In this document: in pieces, positions 11,159 through 22,364 of the stretch
Layout: the number at the start of each line of letters is the position of its first letter
How positions within the stretch are numbered: the stretch's first letter is position 1
NCBI RefSeq assembly: GCF_023091745.1
Contig: NC_068910.1
Location: 178,181,170 to 178,245,169, forward strand
Reading direction: 5' to 3'
Length of the DNA: 64,000 nt
Origin: Budorcas taxicolor
Lineage: Eukaryota; Chordata; Mammalia; Artiodactyla; Bovidae
The notes under the pieces: generated by a model
Databases searched by the model: none
What the model was told of the DNA's origin: nothing
The model's input: the letters and a program-made list of their open reading frames with translations, nothing else
Position numbers and translations under genes: made by a program

Positions 11159-11927
11159 ATTGTTTCTTCAGAAGCGTGTTGTTCAGTGTACATATGTTGG
11201 AATTTTTAAGTTTTTCTCCTGTAATTGACATCTCATCTTACTGCATTGTGGTCAGAAAGATGCTTGGAATGATTTCAATTTTTTTGAATTTACCAAGGCT
11301 AGATTTGTGGCCCAGGATGTGATCTATCTTGGAGAAGGTTGCATGTGCACTTGAGAAAAAGGTGAAATTCATTGTTGGGGTGAAATGTCCTATAGATATC
11401 AATTAGGTCTAACTGGTCCATTGTATCATTTAAAGTTTGTGTTTCCTTGTTAATTTTCTGTTTAGTTGATTTATCTATAGGTGTGAGTGGGGTATTAAAG
11501 TCTCCCACTATTATTGTGTTACTGTTAATTTCCCCTTTCATACTTGTTAGCATTTGCCTTACATATTGTGGTGCTCCTATGTTGGGTGCACATATATTTA
11601 TAATTGTTTTATCTTCTTGGATTGATCCTTTGATCATCATGTAGTGTCCTTCTTTGTCTCTTTTCACAGCCTTTATTTAAAGTCTAGTTGATCTGATATG
11701 AGTATTGCTACTCCTGCTTTCTTTTGGTCTCCATTTGCGTGAAATATCTTTTGCCAGCCCTTCACTTTCAGTTTGTATGTGTCCCTTGTTTTGAGATGGG
11801 TCTCTTGTAGACAGCATATAGAGGAGTCTTGTTTTTGTAGCCATTCAGCCAGTCTTTGTCTTTTGGTTGGGGCATTCAACCCATTTACATTTAAGGTAAT
11901 TATTGATAAGTATGATCCCATTGCCAT
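11159..11927 (-). pseudogene. L1 ORF2 endonuclease domain remnant
   Basis: The start at 11927 gives 'YLSIITLNVNGLNAP', then 'CCLQETHLK' and 'KKAGVAILISDQLDFK'. The ETH glutamate of an APE-type endonuclease is preserved. A 1-bp deletion just after 'LDFK' (about 11690) ends this frame. The next frame (11667-11299) continues with 'IINICAPNIGAPQY', 'VGDFNTPL' (catalytic Asp/Asn) and 'DIYRTFHP', then frameshifts again. The family enzyme nicks genomic DNA at a TTTT/A-like site to prime reverse transcription; this copy cannot make an intact domain. Confidence 0.9.
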
Positions 11928-11977
11928 TTACTTTGTTGTTTTGGTTCAAGTTTATGCACCCTTTCTGTGTTTCCTGT

Positions 11978-12894
11978 CTAGAGAAGATCCTTTAGCATTT
12001 GTTGGAGACCTGGTTTGGTGGTGCTGAATTCTCTCAGCTTTTGCTTGTCTGTAAAGCTTTTGATTTCTCTTTCATATTTGAATGAGATCCTTGCTGGGTA
12101 CAGTAATCTGGGTTGTAGGTTTTTCTCTTTCATCACTTTAAGTATGTCCTGCCATTCCCTCCTGGCCTGAAAAGTTTCTATTGAAAGATCAGCTATTATC
12201 CTTATGGGTATCCCCTTGTGTGTTATTTGTTGTTTTTCCCTTGATGCTTTTAATATTTGTTCTTTGTGTTTCATCTTTGTTAATTTGATTAATATGTGTC
12301 TTGGGGCATTTCACCTTGGGTTTATCTTGTTTGGGAGTCTCTGGGTTTCTTGGACCTGGGTGATTATTTCCTCCCCATTTTAGGGAAGTTTTCAATAATT
12401 ATCTCCTCAAGTATTTTCTGATGGCCTTTCTTTTTGTCTTCTTCTGGGACTCCTATGATTTGAATGTTGGGGCATTTAACATTGGCCCAGAAGTCTCTGA
12501 GGTTGTCCTCATTTCTTGTAATTCTTTTTTCTTTTTTCCTCTCTGCTTCATTTTTTTCTACCATTCTATCTTCTACCTCACTTATTTTAACTTCTGCTTC
12601 CGTTATTCTACTGTTGGTTCCCTCCAGAGTGTTTCTGATCTCATTTATTGCATTATTGATTATTGATTGACTCTTTTTTACTTCTTCTAGGTCCTTGTTA
12701 AACATTTCTTACATCTTCTCAATCCTTGTCTCCAGGCCATTTATCTGTAACTCCATTTTGTCTTCAAGATTTTGGATCATTTTTACTATCATTATTCTGA
12801 GTTCTTTTTCAGGTAGACTCTCTTCCTCTTTTGTTAGGTTTGGTGGGCATTTATCATGTTCCTTTACCTGCTGAGTATTTATCTGCCTTTTCAT
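11978..12894 (-). pseudogene. L1 ORF1 remnant
   Basis: L1 ORF1p is the trimeric RNA-binding chaperone of the L1 particle. The N-terminal piece (12894-12709) and the coiled-coil/RRM piece (12705-12364, with 'VKCPNIQIIGVPEED') are in one frame, separated by a single TAA where related copies have a Gln codon. A 1-bp deletion near 12385 then shifts the frame; a further stop follows. The C-terminal domain (12274-11978, 'ARREWQDILKVMKEKNLQPR', 'LQQMLKDLL') lies in another frame. The complete protein would be about 300 residues; this gene is dead. Confidence 0.9.
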
Positions 12895-13434
12895 CTTGTT
12901 TATATTGCTGTGTTTGGGTTGGCCTTTCTGTATTCTGGCAGTTTATGGTTCCTCTTTATTGTGGAGGTTCCTTGCTGTGGGTGGGGTTGGACAGGTGGCT
13001 TGTCAAGGTTTCCTGGTTAAGAAAGCTTGTATTGGTGTTCTGGTGGGTGGAGCTGGATTTCTTCTCTCTGGAGTGCAGTGAAGTGTCAAGTAGTGAGTTT
13101 TTATATGTCTGTGGGTTTGGTGTGACTTTGGACAGCCCATATATTGAAGCTCAGGGCTGTGTTACTGCATTGCTGGAGAATTTGCATGGTATGTCTTGCT
13201 CTGGAACTTGTTGGCTCTTGGGTGGTGCTTGGTTTCAGTGTAGGTATGGAGGCTTTTGGATGAGCTCTTATCAATTAATGTTCCCTGGAGTCAGGAGTTC
13301 TCTGGTGTTATCAGGATTTGGACTTAAGCCTCTTGCTTCTGGTTTTCAGTCTTATTCTTACAGTAGCCTCAAGACTTCTCCATCTATACAGCACTGATGA
13401 TAAGACATCTAGGTTAATGATGAAAAGCTTCTCC

Positions 13435-13865
13435 ACAGTGAGGGACACATGGAGAGGTTAACAGAGTTACATGGAGAAGAGAAAAGGGAGGAGGGAGGTA
13501 GAGATGACCAGGAGGAGAAGAGGAGGTATCAAAAGGGGAGAGAGCAATCTAGCCAGTAATCAATTCTCTATGTGTTCTGCACAGTCTGGACCTCAGAGAG
13601 GTTCATGGAGTTACACAGAGAACAGAAGAGGGAGGAAGGAGACAGAGGTGGCCAGGAGGATAAAGGGGGGAATCAAAAGGAGAGAGACAGATCTAGCCAG
13701 TAATCAGTTCCCTAAGTGTTCTTCACAGCCCGGAACACACAAAGAGATTCACAGTGTTGGGTAGAGAAGAGAAGGGAGAGGGAGGAGATAGAGGCAATCT
13801 GGTAGAGAAAAAGGAGAGTCAAAAGTGGGAGAAAACAATCAAGCCAGTAATCACATTCCCAAATA
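13435..13865 (-). repeat. About 145-bp tandem repeat in L1 5' UTR, nearly three copies
   Basis: The segment 'agccagtaatc' recurs at 13551, 13695 and 13842, giving periods of 144 and 147 bp. The surrounding 'tcaaaag', 'gagagg', 'acacagag' and 'agaagaga' purine-rich blocks repeat in the same order. The copies have diverged by point changes and small indels, so this is an old tandem duplication within the L1. Confidence 0.8.
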
Positions 13866-14966
13866 AAAATGGGTACTGAAGATTGGGTTCTTAAAGGTAC
13901 AAAATCAATAACAAAAACCAAAAAGCAAAGATTAAAAACCTAGAGTAGAGGTTAGACTCTCAAAAATGCAATATTAAAAAAACAAAACAAAGTCACAAAA
14001 ATTATAATATATATATATATGAAGTTTGCTTTAAAAATAGGATCTTTTTTTGGCAAGGTAATAGGTTATAAATATGAAAATTAAAGGAGTAATAGAGGAC
14101 TTAAAATTAAAAAAATTTTTTTAATGATAATAGAAATATATCTAGGAATTTCTCTGGAGCTGTTGTGGGCAGTGTGGGGTCAGTTCAGTTTCAGATAGTT
14201 CCTTGATCCGGCTTATACTTCTCAAGATCTATAGGCCCCTTCCAATGTAGTCGGTGCTAACTACAGGGTTTTAATCTGTTGCACCTGTCACTTTCAAAGT
14301 AGTTCCCTCTGTTTATTCTAGCTTCTGTTTGCTGGTCTCTTCAGTGTCTAATTTCTGCCCTGACACAAGGGGGCAAAGGTGGTCACTTATTTAGGCTCAC
14401 TTTTTCAGTGAGCTGTGGGGAGGGAGTAACATTCAAACAAATATCACTGGCACGTTTGAGGAGTGCTTGCAGTGTTTTGGCCGCACTGGGTTTGCTCCCG
14501 CTCACGTCATGTGCGCTTTCCCAGTCTACACGGCTTTAAGTTTCTCTGCTGGGAACTGTCTGAGGCAGGCCCTGGGTGGCGTGCACTTCCCAGGTCTAAG
14601 CCGCTCAGGTTCAGGTTCTCGGGTACTCCACAAAGGTGCAGACTCAGTTGGGCCTGCGTTTTATGCCCTTCCCAGGTCTGAGCAGCTCAGGCGACCAGGT
14701 ACTTGGTGAGCGCAGTCTCTCCAGGTGGGGAGTGCATCTTATCAACTCCCCAGTCCCAGCCACTCGGTTTCCTGGGCGGCAGCGGGCGTGCCCACCTCAG
14801 GTGTGCTGTGTGTCTCTTCTGGGGAGCTGATCTCTGGCTGCAACCCTCCTGGTGATGGCAGCCATCCAGAATCCCAAGAAGTCTTGGTTAGCAACAGGAA
14901 GCCTGCTTGCAGTTTGGTAGAGGATGCCTCTCTGGGGCCGAGATTGCCCCTTTCTGGCTCCAGCTG

Positions 14967-15035
14967 ACCCCCACCCCCACCCCCACCCCCCAACTCCGTC
15001 CCCATCTCCACTCCCCCCACCCCCCACCTGCCTGC
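14967..15035. repeat. C-rich low-complexity tract (G-quadruplex-prone on the minus strand)
   Basis: Successive runs of four to six C separated by single A or short spacers. On the minus strand, the L1 sense strand, this gives more than four G-runs within about 30 nt, which satisfies the simple G-quadruplex pattern. Confidence 0.8.
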
Positions 15036-15702
15036 CTGTCTCCAGCGGGGATGGGCTGGTCCACAGCCTGCTAGCTCTCCTCTGGTATTTGCTCAGTCCT
15101 TTGTTCTGTGAGCGCCCTGGCAGTGCCTTAGGTTAGGGCTTTTCACTGGATAGTTTCAGTTGCTCTCTCACGTTAGTTCCCTCAGCTTGCCCTCAGGGCA
15201 TTCAGGCTAGGTCCTTACCCTAAGCATCGCAGCCCACACCTCCCTGTTAAGCCCCTGCTTGCTGGTAGTGGATGCAAGCACTGGGAGTTGTGGGTTAGGC
15301 ATGTAATCTGTGGGGTTTATTTATTTATTCATTCTTCCTCCCAGTTATGTTGCCCTCTGAGATTCCAAAACTCCCCACAGACCCGCCAGTGAGCATGTTT
15401 CCTGGTGTTTGGAAACTCCTCTTTTAAGACTCCCTTCCCGGGATGGATCTCCATCCCTACCTCTTTTGTCTCTCTTTTTATCTTTCATATATTATCCTAT
15501 CTCCTTTCAAAGACAATGGGCTGCCTTTCTGCATGCCTGATGTCCTCTGCCAGCATTCAGAAGTTGTTTTGTGGAATTTGCTTAGCGTTCAAATGTTCTT
15601 TCGATGAATTTGTGGGGGAGAAAATGGTCTCCCATCCTGTTTCTCTGCCATCTTAGGGCCGCCCCCCAATACTAGAGATTTTTAATATACTTTGATATTA
15701 CT

Positions 15703-15973
15703 GCTGCTGCTACTGCTGTTGCTAAATCGCTTCAGTCGTGTCTGACTCTGTGTGACCCCATAGACAGCAGCCCACCAGGCTCCCCCATCCCCAGGATTCT
15801 CCAGGCAAGAACACTAGAGTGGGTTGCCAGTTCTTTCTCCGATGTGTGAAAGTGAAGTCGTTCAGTCATGTCCGACTCTTTGCAACCTCATGGACTGCAG
15901 CCTACCTACCAGGCCCCTCCATCCATGGGATTTTCCAGGCAAGAATACTGGAGTGGGGTGCCATTGCCTTCTC
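15703..15973 (-). mobile_element. Bov-A2 SINE, full-length dimer
   Basis: Both Bov-A monomers are present in reverse order, with the GCT-rich 3' end at the left, 'gatgtgtgaaagtgaag' as linker and 'gccattgccttc' at the right. Flanked by 10-bp direct repeats with one mismatch ('tgatattact' 15693-15702, 'tgatgttact' 15974-15983), a likely TSD. Confidence 0.93.
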
Positions 15974-16069
15974 TGATGTTACTAAGTTTCATCCTACTTG
16001 TGAAGCACGTTAGTGAATTTTGGACCTTTGGTCTTTTGTATGCATTTTAGAGTCCACTTATCAGATTCC

Positions 16070-16300
16070 ATGCTAATGCTAATATATCTTTGCTTATTGA
16101 AGTTCTATTTGACTCTTTTTCATATTTATCCAGTTGTATTTGATAATCTCTTGTTCCTAATTCAAATTTAGAATTCTTTTTTATCTCTTTAAATATATTA
16201 AACATATTTCTATTCTTGGTTGATATTAATATCTTTGTTTCCATGGATCCACTGTGCTCATGTTCCCTTTTTTCCTTACTGTATTTTGCATAGATCTGAA
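16070..16300 (-). mobile_element. Probable old L1M fragment
   Basis: Resembles the reversed 3' region of old L1M elements ('gaagttctatttgactc', 'tctctttaaatatattaaac'). Divergence is high, so the family and limits are uncertain. Confidence 0.35.
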
Positions 16301-16494
16301 ATAGGCCACAGCTTGGTTCCAAGACAAAGTGAAGCAAGATGTACTGATTCTGTACAACTTCTCAGCTTCTGGGCTAGGATTTCAAAATGTGTTTTCTCAG
16401 TTTTGTTTGGATATTCATTGTTTAAATTTCTGTGTGGTGATGTAATTTCAAAATTATGCAGCATTAGATATTTTGTTCTTCTCTTCTTTACTGT

Positions 16495-16738
16495 GACATA
16501 GTACAGAATAGTGATTAAGACTCCTGTTGTCATACTGTCTGAATTCAAATTTGGGCTTTACCAATTGCTAGCTCTGCAAAATAAAATTTACTTATGTGAG
16601 CCTGTTTCTCATATAAAGTTAGTATAAATATGGTTCAGTGGTATATTAAGCTATTGGTAGCAGTGAATATGTGAACGCATGTACAGACTGCATAGTGCTT
16701 AGTACATAGTGATAGCTCAATTAACATCCATTATCATT
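16495..16738 (+). mobile_element. MIR SINE
   Basis: Follows the MIR consensus in order: 'agaatagtgattaagactcc', 'gtctgaattcaaatttgggc', the core region, and the LINE2-like end 'tgcttagtacatagtgatag' then 'ctcaattaacatcc'. An ancient mammal-wide tRNA-derived SINE; about 25-30% diverged by eye. Confidence 0.8.
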
Positions 16739-19700
16739 AGTTCTGTTGTTCCTCCTTTAGCCCCAGTACTGAATGTTTCTTATACTTGATACCAATAAGG
16801 ATGTGGGTTGACTGATATGTGCTGAATATCTGGCTTTGGGGCTGCTTACTAGCAGCTATAATATACATTTCAGAAAGTGAAAATGAAGTACTGATGGAGG
16901 GGAAATTTAGTATACACAGTACAGACAAAAGAGGGCTACTTATAGACACCACAGATATACATACACTTGAGTGTGGTAGCTGTCTCGGGGCAGTCCTGCC
17001 CACATGATGGAGCTCTTCTCCTGCATTCCCAGGAGGTCTGAGGTGTCAGGGCAGTGGAATGCATCAGGGAGAAAGAATCATTTGGTTCTCCGTCCTCTGG
17101 AAATTACATATGTCGTTATGGTTTTATTTCTCCTGGGCATTAATCTTAAATTCAATCTCAAAAGACTTGCTGAATCATCTTAATCATCTTTTCCTTTTTT
17201 TATACCAAAGAGATAAATTTACTTAAAGCATTCCAGTGGTGGATCCCCAAAGAAGTCTTTGGGGAATGTATTACAAAGATAAACAAACTCTAGTCTTAAA
17301 TTATATTATTTTAGAAGAATGAGAGTGTGTGCATTATAAATGCAATGAAGAAAGGCCTACTTTTTTTCTTAGCCTAAATTTAAGCATTTTAAATTAAGTT
17401 AAACTTGAAAATGTGATTTTAAAATATCTTTTTTGTTGTTTCTAAGAGTATCTTCTTTCCTCTTCTTTCCTTTCTTCTGGTTCTCCAGAAGCTACTTGCT
17501 TTGTCACTACTCACTTCCTCTAGTGTTTTGAAACTACAGGGCCTCACTAAAGCAAAAGGGATTTCAGAGCTCTCATTTCTTTCAGCACTCAGCTCAACTG
17601 GTAATTTTCTTGAGGATTATCATGTATTACTACCGTTAAAATACTCATTAACACATTGAATCAGACCTCTCAGTATAAAATTATTCTGAATCTACTAATT
17701 AGTCAAGGTGAGACATTTAGCACATTAAATTACTTTTACTTGGTTTTATTACCATTCATGACTCAGCTTATTATATCTGAATGATTTTTAAGTCCTTAAA
17801 AAAAAAAATCTGCAGTTAAAAAAAAAAATCTGTGTAAATTTCCCGTGTTTAAGCTCACTCTTCTGGTTTGTCCCTATACATGTTGCATACATTGCAGTGC
17901 GTGAAAACAACATTAGAGAAAGCTAATTTTGTAGTAGTAAATTGCCAAATAGTGTGTGCCAGAGTCAGTGTCTCACTTTCTCCCCCATTAATTTGGCTGG
18001 TTTGATTCTGTTTATGTAGTATTATCCCCCTAAGGAGGGGGAAAGGTTTTTTCAGTTCTTCTCCCAGGACAAAGACTGGACTTAAGATTTATACCTGAGT
18101 CTGGGCTTACATTCCAAGAGGGCTGGCGAAAGAAGGAATAATATACCGAAACTCACCTCTCTTTTGAAAACATCTTAAATTGAAGGAAGAAAGAAAGGAC
18201 TTTTAAAGGAAGGATATATTTTGATTGAATTCTTTATACTACATTGATTTGTAATCACAAGACAGCTTATCATTCATTTACATTTATCCTTTTTTGTTAA
18301 GTGATACATAAATATACTGTTCTTATTAAAATAACTATTTGCATTTTGAGTTAGTCTTCAAAGTGAGAAAAGATTTCCTTGAGAATATGTGGACTGGCAA
18401 CAGGACCCAGAAATGCATTAGAGTGATTTCATGATGTATGTGCATCACAGTGTATTCCAGTGACCTCTCTGAGATGTTGCCTGTAGTTTTCTTGCCATAC
18501 TTAGTAATTTTGTCAGCTCATGAGCCTCACTCATCTCTCCTGCAGTCTATTTGAGGGCTTACCTATACAAAGAGGATGCTACTGTAACTATTTCCTCAGG
18601 TACCCCAGTGTGGTAAAATAGTATATTTAGACATTGACTTTAATCTTCAGTAAGAATATTTGACAGCAGTGTATACAAGTATAAGTGCACTCACCTATTG
18701 CAATTGAACAGAATGTCAAGAAACAGTGGACACTTTTACTAGTTAAACATTTCTAGATATTTCTATTTTATTTAATTAAAAATGCTATTTGGGACACACT
18801 AAATTAATTTAATGACCCATTGTTTGAAAAATGCTATTCTAAAAGATGTTTACCTAAGAAAAATATACTTGTAAGTACAATTTTTCACCTCTCTTAATTA
18901 ATGAAAACTTATATTGTTGCCAATAAAAGCACAGAATAGTTACTTTTGCTACACTAAGGTGATAAATCTTATCCTCAGAAAAGAAGCTTTCCTTTTCATT
19001 TCTGTTATGCTTTGTGGAGAAAGAAATCACCCCATTGACCCAATACTTTCTCCCCAGACTCCAGGTTTGAACTGTTTTCCTATAGGTTTTTGGGGAAGTG
19101 TCTCTTAGGTCCTTGTATAGTTGGAAAAATATATATTTACCTGACATTTATAGTTTACTTTTTGCTTTATGGGCCTTGTGTGAACGTTGTCTGCCATTCA
19201 GCCACAAGGCACACAAGAAGAAATAGAAGTCCACAGAGGAAATACCGTAAAGAAAATATAAACTCCTTATTTTATATCGTGTATCAGTTTTTCTTGGTTG
19301 TAATGAAAAAATGACACAAATCCATCTCCTATGTGTTTTTGAAAAGTAAATTGCTGATGATTTGACAATGCTGCAGGAGATTTTACCAGCCAGTCAGACT
19401 CAGTTACTGACTGTTTCATTCAAGTTTTGCTGTTTGATGAGATGAAATTGACCTTGGGGATAAGAAGTGCTTTTCACAGTTAGGTCACCGATTTGGTGAA
19501 AAGAACATAAGACTATCAAGACCATCATATAACTTCTCATCTCATGGCTCATCCAAGGATGTATGCTTAGAATTTAAGGCAGGGGATCTCTCTTGCTTTT
19601 CTCTTTTTTGGTTTTTAACTTTTTCAGCAAAATGAAAAAAATATATATATATGTTTAAATGTCGAAGAGATGGAAAGCTTAAAACCAAAGATATACTAGG

Positions 19701-20465
19701 TAAGTTCATACAACATCATGGCTCCTATATGACTTAGGATGAAAATCAAAGCAAAAGATTTAGAAATTTACTCTTGACCAGAAGTGAGAAGGGAAAGAAG
19801 TGATGCCACCTGGAGTCTTTAACTATTCAAGTCCCCAATAACAACCAGCATCAGCTCTTCCATGGTTATACCTAGGATCAGTTTGTCTGAAGATGGTCAA
19901 ATTTGAGAGTGTGGAAATAAAGATAATAAGAATAATATATAAACTTTACTGAAATAGCTTGTAAATTATGAACAGTATTTTATTAGGAACCAGGATACCC
20001 AGGAATTTTTCAGGATATTTTTATACAAATGGATTTTCTTGCAAAAATATCACTTATGGTAAATGTAATTTATATTGACCTTCTCATTCTATTTGGCTTG
20101 AGACAGTGGAATAATTAACATGTAATATATGAAATACATACAGTTTTCCTTTTACTATCATGGGAGTTTTCATAATTTCAGAATTCACCATAAATTAATA
20201 CATTTTCAAGAAAGGAGCACTCAGTGTTTTAGTTTGATAAGGCTTGTCATCAAATGGAGTATCCTTTCTTATAAATGAGAAAAGAATGTAAACATGAGAA
20301 AACCACAGTAATCTCTTTTGAGCCTTTGCAGATTTATCTTATTGATTTAAATAAGTAACACAAATCCCAGTCACTTTACCTGGGAGCTGTTATCACAGAC
20401 TCTTCATGACGAATATCTTGGCACTCTGTACTGGGATGGGACTCAACCTTGCCTTCAGAGTGCTG
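16739..20465. other. Long stretch without recognised repeats
   Basis: 3.7 kb of AT-rich DNA where I recognise no transposon or gene. It contains two near-identical 'aaaaaaaaaaatctg' motifs close together at about 17799-17832, an inverted 'tccccctaaggaggggga' at about 18024-18042, and an (AT)n run near 19641. Open frames reach only about 97 codons, without known motifs. This is the largest block where an ancient conserved element or unrecognised repeat could hide. Confidence 0.5.
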
Positions 20466-20475
20466 TTTTAACCTT

Positions 20476-21812
20476 CAGTTCAGTTCAGTCGCTCAGTCGT
20501 GTCCGACTATTTGCAACCCCATGTATCGCAGCACGCCAGGCCTCCCTGTCCATCACCAACTCCCAGAGTTCACCCAAAGTCATGTGTATCAAGTCAGTGA
20601 TGCTATCCAGCCATCTCATCCTCTGTCGTCCCTTTCTCCTTCTGCCCCCAATCCCTCCCAGCATCAGGGTATTTTCCAATGAGTCAACTCTTCACATCAG
20701 GTGGCCTAAGTACTGGAGTTTCAGCTTTAGCATCAGTCCTTCCAATGAACACCCAAGACTGATCTCCTTTAGGATGGACTGGTTGGATCTCCTTGCAGTC
20801 CAAGGGACTCTCAAGAGTCTTCTCCAACACCACAGTTCAAAAGCATCAGTTCTTTGGTGCTCAGCTTTCTTCACAGTCCAACTCTCACATCCATACATGA
20901 CCACAGGAAAAACCATAGCCTTGACTAGACGGACCTTTGTTGGCAAAGTAATATCTCTGCTTTGTAATATGCTATCTAGGTTGATCATAACTTTCCTTCC
21001 AAGGAGGAAGCATCTTTTAATTTCATGGCTGCAATCACCATCTGCAGTAATTTTGGAGCCTAAAAAATAAAGTCTGACACTGTTTCCACTGTTTCCCCAT
21101 CTATTTCCCATGAAGTGATGGGACAGGATGCCATGATCTTCGTTTTCTGAATGTTGAGCTTTAAGCCAAGTTTTTCACTCTCCACTTTCACTTTCATCGA
21201 GGCTTTTTAGTTCCTCTTCACTTTCTGCCATAAGGGTGGTGTCATCTGCATATCTGAGGTTATTGATATTTCTCCTGGCAATCTTGATTCCAGCTTATGC
21301 TTCTTCCAGCCCAGCGTTTCTCATGATGTTCTCTGCATAGAAGTTAAATAAGCAAGGTGACGATATACAGCCTTGAAGTACTCCTTTTCCTATTTGGAAC
21401 CAGTCTGTTGTCCCCTGTCCCATTCTAATTATTGCTTCCTGACCTGCATACAGGTTTCTCAAGAGGCAGGTCAGGTGGTCTGGTATTCCCATCTCTTTCA
21501 GAATTTTCCACAGTTTGTGGTGACCCACACAGTCAAAAGCTTTGGCATAGTCAATAAAGCAGAAATAGATGTTTTTCTGGAACTCTCTTGCTTTTTGCAT
21601 GCTCCAGTGGATGTTGGCAATTTGATCTCTCTTTCCTCTGCCTTCCGTAAAACCACCTTGAACATCTGGAAGTTCACAGTTCATGTATTGCTGAATTCTG
21701 GCTTGGAGAATTTTGAGCATTTCTTTACTAGCGTGTGAGATGAGTGCAATTGTGTGGTAGTTTGAGCATTCTTTGGCATTGCCTATCTTTGGGATTGGAA
21801 TGAAAACTGACC
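20476..21812 (-). mobile_element. BovB LINE, 5'-truncated
   Basis: 1,337 bp of BovB in reverse. The 3' tail of 'cagtt' repeats is at the left (20476) and the sequence runs to the RT region 'gggattggaatgaaaactgacc' at the right. Flanked by a perfect 10-bp direct repeat 'ttttaacctt' (20466-20475 and 21813-21822), a clear target-primed reverse transcription footprint. Confidence 0.95.
20485..21720 (-). pseudogene. BovB reverse transcriptase remnant
   Basis: Read on the minus strand. 21720-21295 holds RT motif A ('YFCFIDYAKAFDCV' with the first catalytic Asp) and motif B ('GKGVLQGCISSPCLFNFY'), and ends at a stop just before the expected 'YADD' region. The nucleotides for 'RYADDTTLM' are present near 21235-21262 in the continuation. 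21111-20692 holds the thumb/connection-like part ('FPVVMYGCESWTVKK', 'LRVPWTARRSNQSILKEI'). 20679-20485 holds the C-terminus ('GRQRMRWLDSITDLIHM', 'EAWRAAIHGVANSRTRLSD'). The breaks abolish activity, and the endonuclease half was never copied. Confidence 0.9.
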
Positions 21813-21822
21813 TTTTAACCTT

Positions 21823-22065
21823 AAGCCCAGGTCATTCCACATTATTGCCATGTTTTAATTAGTACTCCTTTCCTATCTTCTGTTCTCTCCCATACTAGCA
21901 ACCTCTTGAGACTCTTGCTTGATTCACCTGCTCACTGGTTACTCCCTTCTCTCCCAAACATTTCGGTTCTAGCTTCAGCAAACCCTATGCCACACTAAAA
22001 TCACCTTAATTGTTAAACTTTTCCACACAATATGATTTTAATTTTTGTTGCCCTATAGAAACCCT
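21823..22065. other. Unique sequence between BovB and Bov-tA
   Basis: Short non-repeat stretch continuing the pre-insertion sequence left of 20466. Nothing recognised. Confidence 0.5.
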
Positions 22066-22282
22066 AGGAGCTTCTCCAATGGCTCAGCAGTAAAGAACCC
22101 GCCTGTAATGCAGAAAGTGCAGGAGACTCAGGTTTGATCCCTGGTTCAGGAAAATCCCCTTGAAGAGGAAATGGCAAGCCACTTCAGTGTTCTTGCCTGG
22201 GAAACCCCATGGACAGAAGAGTCTAGCAGGCTATGGTCCTTGGGGTTGCAAAGAGTTGACCTGAGCAACTGAGCATGCGCAC
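22066..22282 (+). mobile_element. Bov-tA SINE
   Basis: Complete in order: the head 'agcttctccaatggctcagc', 'ggtttgatccctggttcagg', 'ggcaagccacttcagtg', then the BovB-like tail 'gggttgcaaagagttgacc' and 'gagcaactgagc'. Moderately diverged. Confidence 0.92.
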
Positions 22283-22364
22283 AGGTAAACGCTCTCCTTC
22301 TTTGTGGATGCAAATGCCCCGGGAACATTTCAGGCAGAAGTATTTGTTCTCTCAGCACATCAGT

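Larger units (their letters stand above)
11150..15667 (-). mobile_element. Ruminant L1 (L1-BT type), 5' part with complete 5' UTR
   Basis: Read on the minus strand, this begins at about 15667 with 'ggggggcggccctaagatgg', an L1-type 5' start. It continues through about 2.8 kb of 5' UTR, ORF1 (about 12894-11978) and the ORF2 endonuclease (11927 downward), reaching the BovB insertion at 11150. With 7857-9581 it forms one L1 of about 6.2 kb without the BovB. That is shorter than a full ruminant L1 because of the ORF2 deletion near 9068. Confidence 0.9.
12895..15667 (-). promoter_or_regulatory. L1 5' UTR (internal promoter region)
   Basis: About 2.8 kb between the L1 start and ORF1. In L1 families this region holds an internal RNA polymerase II promoter; that role is inferred from family knowledge. 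The part proximal to the start (about 14450-15667) is the most GC- and CpG-rich stretch of the window. It contains a C-rich block at 14967-15035 (G-rich on the L1 sense strand) and a tandem-repeat block at about 13435-13865. Open frames here on both strands are shadows with no known domain. Confidence 0.75.

Noticed and set aside
12831..13397. 188-codon plus-strand open frame, the longest in this part
   Set aside because: It runs antisense across the L1 5' UTR and ORF1 start; no known domain, and its composition follows the antisense L1 sequence.
13435..13865. Possible minisatellite or CRISPR-like repeat array
   Set aside because: Units are about 145 bp, diverged and directly adjacent without spacers, and lie within an L1 5' UTR of a mammalian genome.
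14450..15667. CpG island / gene promoter
   Set aside because: The GC-rich region is the 5' end of an L1 element, with collinear ORF1 and ORF2 remnants downstream on the same strand.
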